64,000 nucleotides of DNA, taken from contig CAVSEY010000029.1 in assembly GCA_963727035.1 (NCBI GenBank), forward strand, positions 248,001-312,000, in the 5' to 3' direction. The position numbers and the translations under genes are program-made. This document shows positions 8,778-20,442 of this stretch, one piece after another. Position 1 is the stretch's first letter, and every line of letters begins with the position of its first letter. Under the pieces are notes generated by a model. That model searched no databases. It worked only from the letters and a program-made list of their open reading frames with translations, and was not told the DNA's origin. The DNA comes from Rhodoblastus sp963727035. Lineage in GTDB: Bacteria; Pseudomonadota; Alphaproteobacteria; Rhizobiales; Beijerinckiaceae.

Positions 8778-10238
8778 TCACCTTTCCTTCATCGCGCGTG
8801 AAGCGGTTTCGACCAAGGGCGAGAACACATATTCGAGGATGCGGCGGCGGCCGGTGGCGATCTCGACGGTCACCGCCATGCCCGGCTTCAGCGGCGCGAG
8901 CTGGCCGTCCACGTTCATCGGGATGACGTTTGTCGTCAAGGTCACCGGATAGACAAGATTCTGGGTGCGCTCGCCGCCGGCGAATGTCCTGTCCCGCGGC
9001 ATCCGGGCAGCGTCGGCCTCCCGCTGCTGCGCCTCGGGCTCCGGGATCGCGTCGCTCGAAACGCGCTCGACAATCGCGGGGATCGTGCCATAGCGGGTGA
9101 AGGGGAAGCTCTCGACCTTGACCACCGCCTTCTGGCCCGGCTTGACGAAACCGACGTCCTGGTTGGCGAGATAGCATTCGATCTCCAGCTTCGCGCCTTT
9201 CGGTACGATCCGCATGACTTCCTCGCCGCTGCCGATCACCTGGCCGATCGTCGTCACCGACAAGCCATAGACCGTGCCGTCGATCGGGCTGGTCAGGTTC
9301 AGCCGGGCCCGCTTCAACTCGGTCTTGATCAGTTTTTCGCGCCAATCCTCTGCTTCCCTTTGGGCTTCGGCGCGTTTCTGCTCGTTGTCGGCGACGAAAT
9401 CGGCGAAGGCTTTTTCGCGCTCGCGCGCCAGCACGTCGAGATTGGCCGCGGCGGTGTCGCGCTGCTCCCTTAGCTGCGCCAATTGGGTCAGATGAAATTG
9501 CAGCGTCTCCTCGGCGTCGATCAAGGACGATTTCGCCCCGGCGCCCATCTTGAGCCAGAGCTCGACCGCATGTTGACGCGTTCCTGCAAGGTCGCGACCA
9601 GCTTTTCCTGCGCGGCCACCGTGTCGCTCCAACGGTCCCGCTGGACCTCTTTCTGGTGGATCTGGGCGTCGTAATCGGCCACCGACATCGCCGAGTGCGC
9701 CAGATCGCCGGCGAGGACGTGTTCTTCGCGCGCCCGGATTCGGCGGCGGCAGATCGGCGTCCCAGGCGATCCCCGGCGGCGTCAAGCTTGGCGTCTGCGC
9801 CGCCTCGACCGCCACTTGCGCCGCGTCACCTCCGCCCGGAAGCCGTCATAGGCGGCGCGGGCGGCGTCGTCTTCCGCCGTGGCGTCGCCCTGGTCGAATT
9901 TCGAGCAGAACCTCGCCGGCCTTCACATGCTGGCCGTTTTCGACCTCGATCGCCGCGACCCTGCCGGTCTCGAGCGGCTCGATGACCTTGACATGGCCGG
10001 TCGGCTGGAACTTGCCCTGGGCCACGGCGACGATGTCGATCCGCCCGAACCAGCTCCAGGCCAGGGCCACGACGACGAAGCCGCAGATGATCAGGATCAG
10101 GGCGAGACGCACCGGCGAAGGCGGCGTCTCCAGGATTTCCAGATCGGCCGGCAGGAATTCGCGGTCGGCGACGACGGGCAATTTCCTCGGCTTGCGATTC
10201 GACTTTTTCCGGCAGGCGCGGCGCTGCGTCGACGACGA

Positions 10239-10242
<4 letters not shown>
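8778..10242 (-). pseudogene. Type I secretion membrane-fusion protein (HlyD family), about five frameshifts
   Basis: Periplasmic adaptor linking a type I ABC exporter to a TolC-like outer-membrane channel. Read across frames it has a short cytoplasmic start (MIVVDAAPRLPEKVESQAEE), one membrane helix (LALILIICGFVVVALAWSWF), a biotinyl-lipoyl half (GHVKVIEPLETGRVAAIEV), a long coiled coil rich in Gln/Glu/Arg (about 9350-9760), and the HlyD C-terminal barrel (LTSPIDGTVYGL, LVYPVTLTTNVI, LKPGMAVTVEI). Frame changes are needed near 10183, 9896, 9822, 9735 and 9570. The ATG at 10242 overlaps the stop of the ABC gene upstream (ATGA type), so they were one operon. As written the gene cannot make an intact protein. 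Confidence 0.75.
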
Positions 10243-12412
<2,170 letters not shown>

Positions 12413-12470
12413 GCCCTCATCGGGTTGAAGCCAATTATGTGATGCTGATCATTGTAGCTTTTGAAAATGA

Positions 12471-12501
12471 ACTCGAGGGCGGGCTTGGCTCGCCCTCGAG
12501 T
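12471..12501 (-). terminator. Hairpin after the secreted repeat-protein gene
   Basis: Perfect 11-bp arms (ACTCGAGGGCG at 12471-12481 and its complement at 12491-12501) enclose a 9-base loop. In minus orientation the hairpin is followed by TCATTTTC, only moderately T-rich. It sits 27 bases past the cargo stop and ahead of the ABC gene, where it could attenuate read-through, as is common between RTX cargo and exporter genes. Confidence 0.5.
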
Positions 12502-12527
12502 ATGATCCTCTGGTTTGCCCCTGGCTG

Positions 12528-14783
12528 TCACGAGAACGAGAACTTCGCCGGAGCTAGAACCGTATTGGGCTGCGAAATTGACCTCTCCGCCGCCTTGGAG
12601 AGTTCAGTACGTCTCCTGTGGGCGTAAACTGCCATCGCGCCCACCATCTGTAAGAAGCTGGTGATATGCGCGCCGCCAGCAGTGTAACAGATCTTCGAGG
12701 TGAACCGTATCGCCGGTGCTGAGGCCCCAAACCACGGCGTTGCCATCCAAAGTTGTTCGACGATTCCGAAGATCCATTGAATGTCAGGCTGTCGCCCGTC
12801 GACGCAGGATTGAGCGTGACGTGCGCCGCCGGAGTCATTCGAGAAATCAAAGGTTTCGTTGTTTCCGTTTGTCATGATCACCGTGCCGAAGTGTATCTGA
12901 CGCTATTGAGATTGAGCGGTGTCTCCAGCGCCAGCCAAGCGTCGCGTTCAAGGAGCCGTTGTTCTGAGTCAGCGTGTCATTCGACCCCAAGACGGCCTGC
13001 ACCGTGCTGCTCGCATTCTCATTGAACGTCCACGTGATCCCCGGAACCTTTGGCCATCAAGATGTTATTGCCGCCTGCGCCAGGGGTGCCGAACGTGCCG
13101 GTGTCACCGTTGCCGTTGGCGGTCAACTCGTTGTTGCCGTTGCCGAAGGTGAATTGGTCAGTCGGCGCCGTTTGCGCCGACCTTGTTGTTGCCGTTGCCG
13201 AAGGTGAATATGTCAGTGTCGCCGTTGGCGAAGACGGTGTTGTTGCCGTTCCCGAGGGTTATCTTGTCGCCGTGCCGTTGGCGGTGACCTGTCGGCGCGT
13301 TCCGAGGGTGACTGTGCCGGGCCATTGGCCGTGACGGTGTCGCTGCCGTTGCCTGCCGCGATTGTCGTTCCTGCGCCGTTGGCGGTGACCGTGTCGTTAC
13401 CGTTGCCCAGCGTGATGGCGCCAATGCCGTTGCCCAGGTTGACGGTGACGGCCATGGGACCGGATTGGGTGACCGTGGTCAAGCCGGCTCTCGTTCCCGG
13501 TCACCGAGCCCCCGGCATGGTCGAGGTGGACAATGTTCGCCGGCGCCGGCGCCCAGCTGCACAATGTCCAGGCCGACTGCGGTCGGGGAAGTCACGTTGA
13601 TCGTGTTGCTGTTGCCGCTCAGCGTCACCCCATTGGAGCCGTCGCCCAAATTATAGATGCTGCCGTCGCCGGTGGCGCTGATGGACGTTCGCTCCGTTGC
13701 CGACAGTCACCATGTTGCCCCGATGCCGCGGAGGACGATGACGTTATTGCCGTCGCCCAGCGTGATGGTCGCAGCACAGGTCACGAATACGCCGTCGATA
13801 TGGACGTTTTCGTAGGTTGCGGCTGACGCTGTCGTTCGCTCCCGGCAATATCCACGATAGTCCATCGGGCTCAGCGGCACAGGCGCGTCATCCGGATCCA
13901 GCGCGTTGCCGCTGCGGCGTTCGCGCCGTCCAGGCCAAGGATCTTGACAGTGGCGTTGCTGCCGCCGGCGCTGATCAGGTTGTCGCCGCCCCAGACCGTC
14001 ACCGGAATTGCCGGTTCCGGCCATCAAGATCGTGTTCTCGCCATCGCCCACGCTCACCGTGCTGGTGCCGGTACTCCCGCTGACCTTGAAGTTTTCGTCG
14101 CCGCCCGTGAGCTTGTTGCCAGTTCCGGTGAAGGTCACCGTGCTGCTATTGCCGAAACAGATCGTCGTCATTGCGAAGCCGATGGCCGCCGTCGCGGCGC
14201 CGCTGGTGAAAGTGAGATTGTTCGTGGCGTCGCCATTCAAGCTCACCGAGTTGTGACGACCCGCCGCCGGTGGTCGACGGTGTTAAAGCCGACCCTTGTC
14301 CAGACCGCACTGATATTGTCGGCCCGCCGAGGTTGACCGTGTTGGTCCCGCCCGGATCGTCGATCCCGACGGTATCGTCGAACTGGCAGGACTGGTCCCG
14401 AGGATCGACACCGATATTGACGTCCATTGTCGAGTTGCTGCCGTGAAGCGACGGTGGTACCACCGATCGTCGCCGTAGGCCGAAGTTGAACAGATCGTTA
14501 TGTTCGTCAAACTGTTGCGGGCCGCCGTCGACCGTTAGAATTATCGTTGACGCCCGTGATGGGACCACCGCCGGCGCCGACATTGGTCAGCTCGTTGTAA
14601 GAAGGATAGTTGTATTGCTGTCAGTCGACGTGATGGGAGTGATATCCAGATTCCCGCCCTGGCTTTAAATTGTTACGCCGCTGGGGCCCATCAGTCGATA
14701 TAATCCGTTTGGGTATCGTCCTGAGCGTCCGCAGAAAAGATACCGCCGTTGTCCGCGCTTGAGAGAACTTGATTAATAGGCAT
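12528..14783 (-). pseudogene. Repeat-rich secreted protein, probable type I secretion cargo, many frameshifts
   Basis: About 750 codons scattered over all three minus-strand frames. It starts at ATG 14783 (MPINQVLSSADNGGIFSADA) behind a strong GGGGAGAGGAG ribosome site and ends APAKFSFS at 12528. The body is built of Gly/Asn/Asp/Thr-rich beta-strand units such as ITLGNGNDTVTANGAG, GNGNNTVFANGDTDIFTFG and VSVGDGENTILMAG. These resemble the parallel beta-roll or beta-helix repeats of RTX-like and adhesin exoproteins, though not strict GGxGxDxUx nonapeptides. Position just upstream of an HlyB/HlyD pair makes it their natural substrate. At least eight frame changes are needed; whether these are decay or assembly errors in repeats is open. 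Confidence 0.6.
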
Positions 14784-15274
14784 GTTATGCACTCCTCTCC
14801 CCGTGGTTCCGTTCCTTCGGAACCCTCAATTCCCTACTCATCTCGATGGCGCGCCCATCCTGGCGTGGGTTCTGATCAGAACCCGTTCACTCCATGACCA
14901 TTTTTCTGAGAGAGCAGAGGCGCAGCCCTTGAAATTACTCACTCTCCGCCGAAGCGGAATGTCATCCGTTAGCATGACGTTACAGTGATGACGTCAGCGT
15001 AAGGCGAATCACAGATGAATTGTTCAAAGTGAATGCGTAACAGTTTAAGTGATTGTTTATATCGTAATTTTTTCTATATTCTAGCGGCGAGGCGCACGTC
15101 GAAAGCGATGCACGACGAAGGCGCGATCGACAGACGATATGGCCACTCGAATAAAAATGGAATACATCTGGAATGACGTAATTGAACTACCCTCATTTTG
15201 GGGCAAGTTATCAAGTAAAAGCTGCTGATCTCGTGGCGCCCTTGCCAGTGAATCCAATATTGAATCCAAGTGTT

Positions 15275-15525
15275 CGAATAGACGATGACCCGGCGCCAGC
15301 ACTCGGATACGCGTCTTGTACGGCGCGCCCGAAAAAATCGCGTGATTTTTCGCCATCGGCGCGCGACTGAAGCCATTGTCGGCAAGGGGCGACGATCTCG
15401 GGCGGAGAACTCCGCTGGGACGGCAAGGTCAAGCTGCCGAACGCCCAGGCTATTGGACGCTCATATACCGATATTGTCCATATGGCGGTGCGAATGGACG
15501 ATCCGGCGCCAGCGCTCGACACGCG
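15275..15525 (+). repeat. Pair of similar direct-repeat segments about 215 bases apart
   Basis: The segment starting at 15275 (CGAATAGACGATGACCCGGC, then GCCAGCACTCGGATACGCG) recurs, slightly diverged, at 15491-15525 (CGAATGGACGATCCGGCGCC, then AGCGCTCGACACGCG). In translation both read R(I/M)DD-PAPAL. They may be fragments of a dispersed intergenic repeat; only these two copies are in the window. Confidence 0.4.
15323..15364. repeat. Extended inverted repeat (two nested stems)
   Basis: Outer arms GCGCGCC (15323-15329) and GGCGCGC (15358-15364) enclose an inner stem formed by CGAAAAAATC (15330-15339) and GATTTTTCG (15344-15352) around a GCGT loop. The inner stem has A-rich and T-rich arms, so it could end transcription in either direction, or be part of a REP-like element. 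Confidence 0.45.
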
Positions 15526-15761
15526 GGTTGAAACGGCGGTCCCGGAGGGGCGCCGGAACGGCGGGAACTCGCGCCGCTTCTTCGCGTCGGGCGGCCGAGA
15601 CGGATGTCGCAAAAGACCGCGGATCGAGAATTTTCGTGACGGCGGCGGCGGCGCGGACCGCCGGAGCAATGGGGGCGCCAAAAAGCTCGGCCTCGGCCCT
15701 GCATGGCGCGATTTCGGAAAATTGGTCGCCGGTTTTCGGAAATCCTGCTTAAATTAGCACA

Positions 15762-17762
15762 ATGAATCGCCCGAAAAACCAGGTCGACGCGCCGCCGGAA
15801 GACGTCTTGGAGCCGGACGGGCCCGAAGAGTCTTTCTCCGATGAGGCCGAGGAAAGCTCCGGCGTCGATCTCGATCTTGATTCCGAGCCCGCCGCCTCCT
15901 CGTTCAAACGGGGCCTGCGGGCGATCCGCGCGCATTGGAAACATGCGCCGATGGGGCCGGGCGTCTATCGCATGATCGGCGAGGACGGCGCGGTGCTTTA
16001 CGTCGGCAAGGCGAAAAGCATCAAGAAGCGCGTCGCCTCCTATACCCGCCTGACCGGCCACGCCAATCGCATCGCGCGGATGATCGCCGTCACGGCCTCG
16101 ATGGTTTTCGTCTCGACCCGCACCGAGGTCGAGGCCTTGCTGCTCGAAGCCAATCTCATCAAGCAGCTCAAGCCGCGCTTCAACGTCTTGATGCGCGACG
16201 ACAAGAGCTTTCCCTATATTCTGCTGACCAGCGACGAGCGCGGCGCGCAGCTGACCAAACATCGCGGCGCGCGGAGTCGAAAGGGCGATTATTTCGGGCC
16301 TTTCGCCAATGTGGGGGCGGTCAACCGCACCCTCAACGTGCTCCAGCGCGCCTTTCTTCTGCGCTCCTGCGAGAATTCCTTTTACGACAACCGCAGCCGG
16401 CCCTGCCTCCTTTACCAGATCAAGCGCTGCGCCGGGCCTTGCACCGGCGAAGTCTCGCCGGAAAATTACACCGAGCTGGCGCGCGAGGCCCGCGATTTCC
16501 TGGCCGGAAAATCCCGCGCGGTGCGCGAGCGGCTGGCCGAAGAAATGAACGTGGCGGCGGAAAAGCTCGAATTCGAGCGCGCGGCGCAGCTGCGCGACCG
16601 CATTTCCGCTCTGGCCGCGATCCAGGGCCAGCAGGGGATCAATCCGCGCGCCGTCCCCGAGGCCGATGTCTTCGCGCTCCATGAGGAGGCCGGCCAGTTT
16701 GTCGTCGAGGCGGTTTTTTACCGCGCCTTTCAGAACTGGGGCAATCGCGCCTATTTTCCGCGCGCCGACAAGACTCTTTCGCCCGGCGAGGTTTTGGGGC
16801 CTTTCGTCGCCCAGTTCTACGCCGAACGCCCGCCGGCGCGGCTGGTCCTGCTGTCCCACGCCATTGAGGAGGCGTCCTGGCTCGAACAGGCTTTGTCCGA
16901 GCGCGAAGGCTATAAAATCGAGATCGTCGCGCCGCAGCGCGGCGAGAAGAAGGAAATGGTCGCCGACGCACGGAACAATGCGCGCGAGGCTCTGGGCCGA
17001 CGGCTCGCCGACAGCGCCAGCCAGATGAAGCTGCTGGAGGCGCTCGGCGCCGCTTTCGGCATGGAAAAACCGCCGCGCCGGGTCGAGGTCTACGACAATT
17101 CCCACATCATGGGGTCTTCGGCGATCGGCGCGATGATCGTCGCCGGCCCGCAAGGTTTTGTGAAAAACCAGTACCGGACTTTCAATATCAAGGGCCCCGT
17201 CACGCCGGGCGACGATTACGCCATGATGCGCGAGGTGTTGTCACGGCGTTTTGCGCGGCTGCTGAAGGAAGCCGAGACGCCCGGCGCGGAAGGCCCCGAC
17301 GCCTTCCCGCAAGCTCCCGACTTGATCCTGATCGACGGCGGGCGCGGCCAGTTCGAGGCGGTGCGCGGCGTGCTGGAGGAGCTGGGCGTGACCGGCGTGA
17401 CGCTGGCCTCGATCGCCAAGGGGGCCGACCGCAACGCCGGCCGCGAGAGTTTTTTCGTCGCCGGGCGCGAGCCGTTCAGATTGGCGCCGCGCGATCCCGC
17501 GCTCTATTTCGTCCAGCGCCTGCGCGACGAGGCCCACCGCTTCGCCATCGGAACCCATAGGGCGCGGCGCAAGAAGGAATTTGCGCAAAACCCGCTGGAC
17601 GAAATCGCCGGCGTTGGCCCGGCCCGCAAAAGGGCGCTGCTCCAGGCTTTCGGGACCGCGAAGGCGGTCGCGGCGGCGGCGCTGGCCGATCTCGAAAAAA
17701 CCCCGGGTTTTTCGGCGGCGACAGCCAAGCTGGTGTTCGACCATTTTCATGAGAAGGGGTGA
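15762..17762 (+). CDS. uvrC: UvrABC excision nuclease subunit C
   Basis: Makes both incisions in nucleotide excision repair after UvrB loading. The 666-residue protein has the N-terminal GIY-YIG nuclease (GVYR at about 67-70, then LYVGKAKSIKKRV), the Cys cluster region CLLYQIKRCAGPC, a UVR motif for UvrB contact (EKLEFERAAQLRDRISAL), the RNase H-like domain with VEVYDNSHIMGSSAIGAMIV and DLILIDGGRGQ, and C-terminal helix-hairpin-helix motifs (IAGVGPARKRALLQAFG). The first 60 residues are an acidic extension common in Hyphomicrobiales. It heads the uvrC-pgsA-moaD run. Confidence 0.97.
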   Translation: MNRPKNQVDAPPEDVLEPDGPEESFSDEAEESSGVDLDLDSEPAASSFKRGLRAIRAHWKHAPMGPGVYRMIGEDGAVLYVGKAKSIKKRVASYTRLTGHANRIARMIAVTASMVFVSTRTEVEALLLEANLIKQLKPRFNVLMRDDKSFPYILLTSDERGAQLTKHRGARSRKGDYFGPFANVGAVNRTLNVLQRAFLLRSCENSFYDNRSRPCLLYQIKRCAGPCTGEVSPENYTELAREARDFLAGKSRAVRERLAEEMNVAAEKLEFERAAQLRDRISALAAIQGQQGINPRAVPEADVFALHEEAGQFVVEAVFYRAFQNWGNRAYFPRADKTLSPGEVLGPFVAQFYAERPPARLVLLSHAIEEASWLEQALSEREGYKIEIVAPQRGEKKEMVADARNNAREALGRRLADSASQMKLLEALGAAFGMEKPPRRVEVYDNSHIMGSSAIGAMIVAGPQGFVKNQYRTFNIKGPVTPGDDYAMMREVLSRRFARLLKEAETPGAEGPDAFPQAPDLILIDGGRGQFEAVRGVLEELGVTGVTLASIAKGADRNAGRESFFVAGREPFRLAPRDPALYFVQRLRDEAHRFAIGTHRARRKKEFAQNPLDEIAGVGPARKRALLQAFGTAKAVAAAALADLEKTPGFSAATAKLVFDHFHEKG

Positions 17763-17888
17763 GCGCCTTGACGCTCGGTCGATGAAGCGTGGCGCGTTCC
17801 GGCCGCTGGGGCGCGACAAAAGGCCCGGCGCGGCGGGAAAGCCGAAAAATCCATTGACGGGCCACGTTTAAAACGCTTCCCTCGCATC

Positions 17889-18485
17889 ATGTCCCTCAGC
17901 CCCGCCCGTTCAGGCGCCCGTCGCAATTTCAACCTGCCGAATCTTTTGACGTTCGGCCGGGTCGTGATCGTGCCGGCGGTGGTGGCCTGTCTGTTCTGGC
18001 CGGATAATTTCGCTCTGCGCTGGACCGCGCTCGGGCTTTTCGCCGTGGCCGGAATCACCGATTTCTTCGACGGCTACCTCGCCCGCGCCTGGGCGCAGCA
18101 ATCGGCGCTCGGCCGGATGCTGGACCCGATCGCCGACAAGCTGCTGGTGTCCTCGGTTTTGATGATTCTCGTCGCCGACGGCACGATCAGGAGCTGGTCG
18201 CTGTGGGCGGCCATCGTCATCCTGTGCCGGGAGATTCTGGTCTCCGGCTTGCGCGAATTCCTCGCCGAGCTGAAGGTTTCGGTGCCGGTCAGCAAGGTCG
18301 CCAAATGGAAGACGACCTTGCAGATGCTGGCGCTCGGCTTTCTCATCGCCGGACGGGCGGGAGAAGCCGTGCTGCCCGGCACGGTGCGGATCGGCCTCGC
18401 TTTGTTGTGGCTGGCCGCGGTCCTGACGCTCTACACCGGCTGGGATTATTTCCGCGCCGGGATCAAATATGTGGTCGAGGAATGA
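17889..18485 (+). CDS. pgsA: CDP-diacylglycerol-glycerol-3-phosphate 3-phosphatidyltransferase
   Basis: Membrane enzyme making phosphatidylglycerol phosphate, the first step to phosphatidylglycerol and cardiolipin. The 198-residue protein starts with an amphipathic NLPNLLTFGRVVIVPAVV and carries the CDP-alcohol phosphotransferase motif (D-G-x2-A-R-x8-G-x3-D-x3-D) in DFFDGYLAR and LGRMLDPIADK, with several membrane helices. It follows uvrC by about 125 bases, and its TGA overlaps the moaD start (ATGA), so moaD is translationally coupled to it. Confidence 0.95.
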   Translation: MSLSPARSGARRNFNLPNLLTFGRVVIVPAVVACLFWPDNFALRWTALGLFAVAGITDFFDGYLARAWAQQSALGRMLDPIADKLLVSSVLMILVADGTIRSWSLWAAIVILCREILVSGLREFLAELKVSVPVSKVAKWKTTLQMLALGFLIAGRAGEAVLPGTVRIGLALLWLAAVLTLYTGWDYFRAGIKYVVEE

Positions 18486-18730
18486 GGCTGGTCTATTTCG
18501 CCTCGCTGCGCGAGCGCATCGGCAAATCCGCCGAGGACGTCGAAGTCCCCGAGACAGTGCGCACGCTCGCCGAACTGATCGCCTGGCTCGGCGCCCGCGA
18601 CGAGGCCTATGCCGCGACTTTTTCGCAAACGATCGTCCGCGCCGCCATCGACAGGAAACACGCAAGGCCCGACGCGAGCATTTTGGGCGCGCAGGAAGTC
18701 GCCTTCTTTCCGCCGATGACGGGGGGCTAG
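18482..18730 (+). CDS. moaD: Molybdopterin synthase sulfur carrier subunit
   Basis: A small ubiquitin-like protein that, as a C-terminal thiocarboxylate, donates sulfur to precursor Z on MoaE to form molybdopterin. The 82-residue product has the MoaD fold sequence (VYFASLRERIG, VRTLAELIAWL, QEVAFFPPMTGG) and ends in the required Gly-Gly. The start overlaps the pgsA stop. The TAG stop lies within the CTAG flanking an inverted-repeat element, so the insertion retained the reading frame and the Gly-Gly terminus. Its partner moaE is about 4 kb downstream instead of adjacent. Confidence 0.95.
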   Translation: MRLVYFASLRERIGKSAEDVEVPETVRTLAELIAWLGARDEAYAATFSQTIVRAAIDRKHARPDASILGAQEVAFFPPMTGG

Positions 18731-18992
18731 CCCGCATTTCTCACACGGGGCCGACCTGCGTTGCGATTTCGACGAGTCGAACGCCAGGAGGGCGGCGAAA
18801 AGCGTATGGCGTCATACGGTTGAGCCGCCCGACGTCGCGGGCGGCCGTCGAAATGCAACCCGGAGGGCCAGCTGGAGACGCCGACAGTGTGCGTCGAACG
18901 GCTTGGCCGATGTGGCGCATCGGCCCGCGCCATTCTCCTGCCCTGTCGGCGTCTTGAGCTGGCGCAGGACGACCCCGTGTGAGAAATGCGGG
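18731..18992. mobile_element. MITE-like non-autonomous element with perfect terminal inverted repeats
   Basis: A 262-base segment without a credible gene. Its ends are perfect 20-bp inverted repeats (CCCGCATTTCTCACACGGGG at 18731-18750 and the complement at 18973-18992). It is flanked on both sides by CTAG (18727-18730 and 18993-18996), which looks like a 4-bp target duplication and extends the apparent inverted repeat to 24 bp. The left CTAG contains the moaD stop codon. Size, terminal repeats and lack of transposase fit a miniature inverted-repeat element mobilised in trans. The parent insertion sequence family cannot be named with confidence from the ends alone. Confidence 0.75.
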
Positions 18993-18996
18993 CTAG

Positions 18997-19782
18997 GGAA
19001 GGGCGGAGCGCCCGCGATCAAAATCAGAGGCCAGGCGCCTCGTCAGGATGATGGAATCCGGCCCAAATCATTCATTCGGCGACCGTGAGCCAAAGCAACG
19101 GCGCGCGACATGGCCTCGTCAAACACATGGTCGCGAACCTCGTCCGCAATCCAAAAGACAAGCCTAGCGAAATGGTTTGCCGGAAACGCGCAAACCTCAA
19201 CCAGGACTATCGCGGAGCGACGATTCGCCAGACACATCCGTTAACCTGAAATGATTCTTCGTGGATTGCGCCTTGACAGATCTGCCACTGCCACTTTAGT
19301 GTGAACAAATTGTCCTGTATGAATGTTTGAATAAAGCGGAAGCTATAGCGCGAAAAGAAAATATCGTTCGAGGTTAGCTTTAACGAAAATTGACATCCGC
19401 GCAGTACGAAAACGAACGTTGCGGCGCCGCTTGTGCATTCATTTCTAAACCGCCGTGACAAATCGAGCGCAGGTCTCCGCCAGCGCCGCTAAGCTTCTAT
19501 CGATTACGTAACGCCGTCACTCGTTTTTCTCTTGCAGGGGTATCCCTTTCTGATTTGCGCCGGGAAATGAGCGCCGGAATTGAAATGCCGTATCTCAAAC
19601 CGGTCGTTCCGGTCCTGAGGGCTCGGAACGCGTCTTTCATGTTTGCTCCGTGGGGCGTTCCTCTTCCGGGATCGACCAATGCGCGAACCTGGAAATGGCG
19701 GCGCGAACGGGAAACGTTCAGCCGCCCTGTTGGTGGGGCCGCTTTCGCGGCCCTGAAGTACAAGAACTAAGGGAGCAAAAAT
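18997..19782. other. Intergenic region, AT-richer, without a supported gene
   Basis: Nearly 800 bases after the inverted-repeat element. The stretch 19200-19500 is clearly lower in GC than its surroundings. Minus-strand frames at 19043-19237 and 19207-19461 are open but show no start signal or known motif; I do not call them. The last 15 bases hold the AGGGAG ribosome site of the next gene. Confidence 0.5.
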
Positions 19783-20172
19783 ATGAAAAGCTTGATCAGA
19801 CTGGCGCTCGTCCTCGGCGCGGGCGTCGTCGCCAGCACGGCCTTCGCCCAGCAGGCGGCTGCGCCGGCCCCCAATGCGGCTCCGCAGGCGGCGCCGCCCG
19901 CTGGCTACGGCGCTCCCCCGCCGGCGGCTTATGGCTATGGCCCTGGCCCCGGCTATGGCCCCGGTCCGGGTTACTATGGCCGCCGCTATGGCTATGACGA
20001 CGATTATTACGGTCGCGGCTATGGTCGTGGCTATGGCTCCGGCAGAGGCCATGGCAGCGGCAACTTCAGCTTCGGCGGCGACTCCGACATGAGCGGCGAC
20101 GGCTGGGGCGACAACGACATGAGCGGCTACAACCGTGGCCGCCGCGGCGGTTGGGGTCCCGGCGGCTGGTGA
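19783..20172 (+). CDS. Secreted Gly/Tyr-rich protein resembling sulfur globule family proteins
   Basis: A 129-residue protein behind a good ribosome site (AGGGAG, 8 bases). It has a signal peptide (MKSLIRLALVLGAGVVASTA ending FAQ), an Ala/Pro-rich spacer, then GYGPGPGYGPGPGYYGRRYG and similar Gly-Tyr repeats. The last part carries FGGDSDMSGDGWGDNDMSG and a basic Gly-rich end (RGRRGGWGPGGW). Gly/Tyr repeats with a D-M-S-G/GDGWGD-like C-terminal motif recall sulfur globule envelope proteins. That resemblance is from memory of the family, and low-complexity sequence can mislead. It could equally be a surface or matrix protein. Confidence 0.65.
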   Translation: MKSLIRLALVLGAGVVASTAFAQQAAAPAPNAAPQAAPPAGYGAPPPAAYGYGPGPGYGPGPGYYGRRYGYDDDYYGRGYGRGYGSGRGHGSGNFSFGGDSDMSGDGWGDNDMSGYNRGRRGGWGPGGW

Positions 20173-20233
20173 GTCTGGACTGAAACGGCGGCGTGGTTTT
20201 CACTGACGAAAAGCGCGCCGCTCCGAAAAAACA

Positions 20234-20260
20234 TGCGATCGCGACATGGTCGCGGTCGCA
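20234..20260 (+). terminator. Possible hairpin terminator after the Gly/Tyr-rich gene
   Basis: Arms TGCGATCGCGAC (20234-20245) and GTCGCGGTCGCA (20249-20260) pair with one mismatch around a 3-base loop, followed by GCTTTCGTTTCG. The tail is only weakly T-rich. Confidence 0.35.
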
Positions 20261-20442
20261 GCTTTCGTTTCGATTGTGCTGACGCCGACCGCCGCGCAGG
20301 CGCGACAATGGCGCGATGTTTCGTGGACAGGCGGCTTCCGTACGGGTCGGCGCCGCAAAAAGCGCCCTTTGGGCCAAAAACTTCCGCCAGCGGCATAACC
20401 GCCATCCGCCGTTTTAAGTCGTTGGCCGACGGGAGCCAGGCG

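Larger units (their letters stand above)
14784..15761. other. Long intergenic region upstream of the secretion locus and uvrC
   Basis: Nearly 1 kb with no supported gene. It includes an AT-richer stretch (about 14990-15260), a likely promoter region for the minus-strand secretion genes. Open frames on both strands here lack recognisable features. Two repeat structures inside are listed separately. Confidence 0.5.

Noticed and set aside
13158..13482. Regular GGCNGT/NGNNTV-type repeats that might suggest a CRISPR array
   Set aside because: Units are coding, of unequal spacing, and without unique spacers; they translate to Gly/Asn-rich beta-strand repeats of the secreted protein.
15450..17153. 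Long minus-strand open frame opposite uvrC, and similar long antisense frames opposite scpA, tex, hpn genes, glnE and ftsK
   Set aside because: These arise from codon bias in GC-rich genes; they lack family motifs and ribosome sites, and the opposite strand has an unmistakable conserved protein.
19043..19461. Two minus-strand open frames in the AT-richer gap
   Set aside because: No ribosome site, no known motif, and unlike neighbouring genes in composition; too weak to call.
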